Assembly: GCA_903813345.2 (NCBI GenBank)
Contig: CAIIXF020000002.1
Location: 26,054,455 to 26,118,454, forward strand
From: Owenia fusiformis
Lineage: Eukaryota; Annelida; Polychaeta; Sabellida; Oweniidae
Direction of reading: 5' to 3'
DNA length: 64,000 bases
The notes beneath the pieces were generated by a model. That model was not told the DNA's origin. It saw only the letters and a list, made by a program, of their open reading frames with translations, and ran no database searches. The first letter of the stretch is position 1. The number at the start of each line of letters is the position of its first letter. Below, one piece after another: positions 59,339 through 64,000 of this stretch. The translations under genes were made by a program, and so were the position numbers.

Positions 59339-62300
59339 CTTTGCGTTTTAATGTCAAAATATAACTTATGCTTCTGTTGTCAATTGTGACGTATATCTTG
59401 TATAATTGATATCTTGTAAGCAAGCGTTACGAGACCTGCAACATAAAAATAGCGCGATGTAGGTTGGAATGATTGTTTTCATCTATCCATAGTCTATATA
59501 TGTATGCTTATTGCTTTGTCATTGTGTGAATTACAGAAATAACTTCCTGATTAACCATAGAGCGGTTATATTTTAATCTTAATTGGGTTTTATCAATAAA
59601 TATATAGAATCTAAATGATGCTATTATTTCTATACAACATGAATTGCATTGTAATCTATTATAGTTCAATCTACAGCTGATTATATAGAAGAGAACACTT
59701 TAATGTAGTTGGACCTGTTGAATGAATGTCTTAAACAGAACAGGTGAATCAAGAACTTCATAGACTTGAATGGAATCATTTTCATTAAGCTATAAACTAT
59801 ACAATACTTTCAATTATGCTACTTTTAAAATAATTAATATAGACATTACCTTTATTTCTGCAGCGGTTCTGTTTACTGTTATATCGTATTATCATGCGTG
59901 GTACGATGTTTACTAATTATGATGGTTGGCGTTTCTTCAAAATGGTGCTCTATCCAAATAAACATATAAGCACCGAAGTTTCGTCCCGTGTCACACCTTA
60001 GTTGAGTCTGAGTATATTATGATAGTTTGTCCCAAAGCATCAAGCATTTATTTGTCACATTTAATTCCATAAGCTCCGCCTCTCTATTGTTTGGTTGATT
60101 TCACCTGTCAATCAAATAACAACAGGCTCGGCGTGATACACACCACCCAGTGTTTCAAACGCTTGCTTGTCGTCTAAGCGAAACAAGAGGTGGCAATTTT
60201 AACACCTTATTACAAATCTATATAATTGTGATTTTCACATGCTGTTTACTTATTGCATCGATAATAAACAAATCTTAGAAAAATGGAAAGATGCGTCCTA
60301 AGTAAGCGCTAGCAATATATGTATCTAAGCCCACGGATAGAAGAACTACAATGTTTTTATTACTTCTTAGACGTGCGCCAGACACGTGCCATGCTTCCCA
60401 ATAAGGAAACTGGGCGTGTCTATTTTCATTCTGTTTATTTAATTCAGACATGCGTTTACATTATTTATTAACATTTTATTCGCTATACTGATTATTTACA
60501 GTTTCAATGAAATATCATTAATCTTAAAGAGATGAGAGTTTAGAAATTAACAAAGTAGTTATAGAACCTTCATTAAATGAAAAATATCATGATATTTTTT
60601 GTCAGCCGTAAACTTCTAACTCTATTACTCTATTACCTTTGATTAGAATGGTGTGATTTTTTTCTTGACGGTGATAAAAACTCATTCGCGTTATGTTATG
60701 AATGATCATTTATAATTCACATAGTTGTATGTACATCTGATTCCTCTTTTGTGGTCTGATGACAATAAAATGTCCAAACGTCAACAGTTTTATTCATAGG
60801 ATTCATGATTTACTGATTGTAGCTCATTCTTCATATAAATCAAATGAAATAAGACAAAAAACATGTGTCTAGCACTATTTATAGCCAAATATCACATCAC
60901 ATATATAACATAATGTCTTCCTAAATATGTTATCATTATGAATGTTGTGATATTATATATAATGTATTTAATATTTCCCCTTTAACAAATGCGCGTTTCT
61001 ATTATGCCATAGTTGTCAATATAAAAACATCTCTCATAAATTGTCTATCATTTTTTCACACAAAATAAATCAAAACCGCTTATTTTGACTTACATTTTTT
61101 TACATTTAATAAGAGTCTTCTTGTAATTGTGAAGTTACGATTTTTTAAGAACATTTGGTGGTTACAATTAAAAAGCAAGTGTACGCCGGTAGATATGCTA
61201 ACTTAAAATAAAATATTTCAATGGTTTCTAAAATGTAATCACAGAATGTCTACCGCTTGCAAACGTCCTCCTTGGGGCGAGATGTTTCTAGTGGTGTATT
61301 TAAACTACTAATGAAGTGTTTGGATTTTCTATTAAAGACTTTCTACCACTTCAGATTCACTTCGTTTTCCTCCTCAGTGCCTCAGAATCAATAACAATAA
61401 CATTAACTTATGTTTAATAAAGCAACTGCCTTTAATTTGCTTATTAAATGGTATAATAGCTCTAGGCTTCTCACAATAAATAGTAATTCTAAATCATAAT
61501 AGAAGACTCTTCCACGTCGTTAGGAAAATAACATTTACTCATTATGTTAGAGACCGGTGTGTATTTCTTTACTTTTATTACGATTTTGCAATACGTTCAA
61601 TTGAAGTTTATATTTTTGGTTTTATTCTCAAAATAAAAGTCCTTTGTTTTCAGATTAGCGTTAGATTAACTAACCGAATTGGTAATATGAAAATTAAAAG
61701 ATGAAACTGATAATATTATTTTTAATAGCAAATCAATCAGGTTAGTATTCTCAAATTACTCCACATAAACCTAACCCAGAATTTGAATTAAGAACTTTTG
61801 GAATGAATAAATCTCAAAGATGTTATCTTAATAAAGCTTTTACCAGAATTTTAAATCGCAACATATTCCCATTGAATTGATATTAACTTGGGGGCAATCA
61901 AATCAGAAAAACGTATGTTCCCTTAAAAGCTAGAATATTATTCCTACGAGCTTACTAATTAGATATAACAAATTATGCGTCCATTGATGTGGTAGAGTCC
62001 TTAGAAATAAAAAAAACGTATTTATACAACGGTATATCTAACATATATAATTTGAGAAATAATTTTGTCACAAACAGAAGAGAAACAAATATTCTGCATG
62101 AAATGATATTCTTTTACGAATTATATAACATTGGATATAATGAATTATAGGATTAGAAATCTAAAATATCTATTCAAAAGGATGCCTTCGACTTTTAACT
62201 TCTTTTCAACAGATGGAGTGGGGCTCGTCAAGTAGTGGGAGACCGGATAAAGACCAGTTCCCTTTATACAAACCCCACTAATTTGACCTTTACCTATGTG

Positions 62301-62532
62301 TATTTTCACTTTCCATTTAGTCATGCGGTCGCAGACTGGGGAGTAATGTCAGAGCGATACACGTTAGAAGGAAACAAGTTAATTTGAAAATGTGACGTGA
62401 CGTCATAAATTACGAGCTGCAAATGTTAATGTGTACGTTATGGCATCTATTCATTGATTTGTAGCTTTAAGAAAACACATATCCAGATCTAACTCCCATT
62501 TCAATAAATAATATAAATCATTTTGAATTAAG
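59339..62532. other. Gsx upstream region
   Basis: No coding exon is visible. This stretch should hold the Gsx promoter and 5' UTR. Apart from the PBX-MEIS site, a CACGTG E-box near 60385 and a TGACGTCA CRE near 62398 stand out in otherwise AT-rich DNA. Confidence 0.4.
60105..60114 (-). promoter_or_regulatory. PBX-MEIS composite site upstream of Gsx
   Basis: The minus strand reads TGATTGACAG, the canonical PBX-MEIS/PREP decamer, about 770 bp upstream of the Gsx start codon. A SOX-like 'ctattgttt' lies about 20 bp away, and an aggtg...cacct pair (about 60189-60210) resembles outward-facing T-box half sites. Confidence 0.4.
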
Positions 62533-62687
62533 AAATATAAACCGAAGAGCAGGGGTAATATTGTCGAATACACCCCGCATGGTTAGGCACAAAAGTTTTC
62601 TGTAGGGAGTGAGGGGTTCAAAAGCTTTTGTGCCTAGCCCTAAGGGGTGTATTCGACAATATTACACCTGCTCTGAGGTCTATATTA
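62533..62687. repeat. long near-perfect hairpin (MITE-like)
   Basis: Arms of about 55 bp (gagcaggggtaatattgtcgaatacacccc... and its inverse near 62650-62677) enclose a loop of about 40 bp. This is a short foldback element or a transcript-level hairpin. Confidence 0.8.
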
Positions 62688-63483
62688 CGATTCGAACATG
62701 AAAACTCACCAAAATGTTTCGAATATTCATTATGGTCCGCCATTACTACGGCCCACCGTTATGACGTCACACATTGCACGTATTACCAGGGGTTTTGTTC
62801 GCGAATATACCCCGGGTGAAATGTTGACTTTGTTTACAGTTTAAAGAAGGCGTGAATACAGTCATGTTCGAATATGTAGTTCAATATAGAAACAGCAAGA
62901 GTTGTTAGAACCTAAAGATGGACGACGTCACTTTCTTCCGTAAATAGGTCGTTGCTACCACTTTCTGGCAGTGTACATTCAATTGTCCCCACCACGTGCA
63001 CTTGGGATGACATATACACTTGTGAATACACATACAATGCTAGTGTTCATTTCACTGAACTGATGAAAAAACAAATTGAACATTATATTACATACATTGG
63101 GAGATTGAAACGTGTACAAGAATCCGAAAATCGATGTTCGCTCCAATGCCCCTATAAATGTTTAAAATCCATATATGCACTGCTGTGTACACTTAGTCTA
63201 TGTTTGCAACATTTTTAAATTGAATGTTAATGTTTGAGTAAATGAGTCAATTCTCGTTCTAAAATATATTAGACGTACAATACATACTTTTAAACGGATT
63301 AGAAGTTAAAAAGTGTTTCGCCTACTATTATATTATTTTGTCCTACTCTTTTCCCGAAAACAATATATTTTATGTTTTACACTTTACCGAGGGTCAATGT
63401 TTTAATGCTTTACGGATGGCCACTTGAATATTTTGAAAGTGAATATTTCTACGCCAATAACCAATAAATAAAATATTAGAAAT

Positions 63484-63726
63484 ATTTCGCAACTCACTTA
63501 TAGCACGTTTATTATTTCTATAAAATGTATATAACGTAATCATGATTTATGGCGTTCAGCTCTTTACATAGAAAAGTATGATATTCTTATAAACCGTCGT
63601 CTATACGTAAGAATATCACACTTATGGACGTGTAGAGTCGCGCAATAAATGATGGCGTAATCAAACGCTTCATAAGTTATACGTTATACGGGAATAATAA
63701 ACATGCTATAAGTGAGTTGCGATATC
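63484..63726. mobile_element. MITE with ~35-bp terminal inverted repeats
   Basis: The left end cgcaactcacttatagcacg (from about 63488) is inverted at 63692-63722. A second inverted pair (gtatgatattctta / taagaatatcac) lies inside. There is no coding potential. Confidence 0.75.
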
Positions 63727-64000
63727 TCTCTTATATGTAATAAATTCCCCTATATAATGGATCATATCATACCACTAAGGATACGAGATGTAGTATCTGC
63801 GACTTATCACTGCATCCCTTAATACACTCAGCGTCTCTATCAAAAGAATCAATCTTGCGTTTAAGGAAATTACTAATCATCTATTCTGATTCATGAACCG
63901 TTCAATCCGGGAAACTTATTCTCCTAGTTCTATTCTACTAGTTCACAATTCGACATTTTGATACGACCCTCGTATGTTGAGAAACTAATCTAAAAGGAGG

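Overview
The window is eukaryotic nuclear DNA: AT-rich, with intron-split genes, GT-AG splice sites, AATAAA poly(A) signals, a Pol III tRNA gene and dense transposon debris. A two-exon Gsx ParaHox gene, an SLC22 carrier and a CNBD2-type gene point to an invertebrate bilaterian. The repeat style (many TIR elements, minisatellites, a tRNA-derived SINE) fits a marine lophotrochozoan such as a mollusc or brachiopod, but I cannot fix the phylum from sequence alone.

Layout. 1-6 kb: no gene; a 2.2-kb element with about 460-bp inverted arms lies between GC-rich repeat islands. 6.2-23.1 kb (+): a 15-exon gene for a 711-residue cyclic-nucleotide-binding protein (CNBD2-like), rebuilt exon by exon with every phase consistent. 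Its intron 6 holds a three-deep nest of TIR elements followed by a broken LINE; other introns hold a minisatellite, a 1.3-kb TIR element and a palindromic array. 24.2-25.2 kb (+): a single-exon type II membrane protein resembling DUF1647/glycosyltransferase-like proteins. 25.9-27.2 kb (-): the 3' exons of a small one-pass membrane protein with a Tyr/Ser/Pro-rich tail, with a tRNA-Glu(TTC) in its intron. 29.4-39.4 kb (+): a complete 12-exon SLC22 organic-ion transporter of 552 residues. It carries a 121-bp tandem duplication over an exon border that creates a decoy exon with a stop, plus mariner-like and LINE fragments in introns. 40-42 kb: two minisatellites, one of 90-bp dimeric units and one of 45-bp units. 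42-55 kb: a gene-poor stretch. 56.0-59.3 kb (-): Gsx, 296 residues. 59.3-64 kb: the Gsx upstream region with a PBX-MEIS motif and two long-hairpin elements near the end.

The genes do not form a pathway or operon. They are independent neighbours: a putative sperm/cilium cAMP effector, a Golgi-type enzyme-like protein, a small membrane protein, a plasma-membrane carrier and a neural/gut patterning transcription factor. The most unusual signals are structural: nested and inverted-duplicated transposons, a decoy exon, and repeat units whose length is a multiple of three and so leave long false ORFs on both strands. I found no convincing new multi-gene system.
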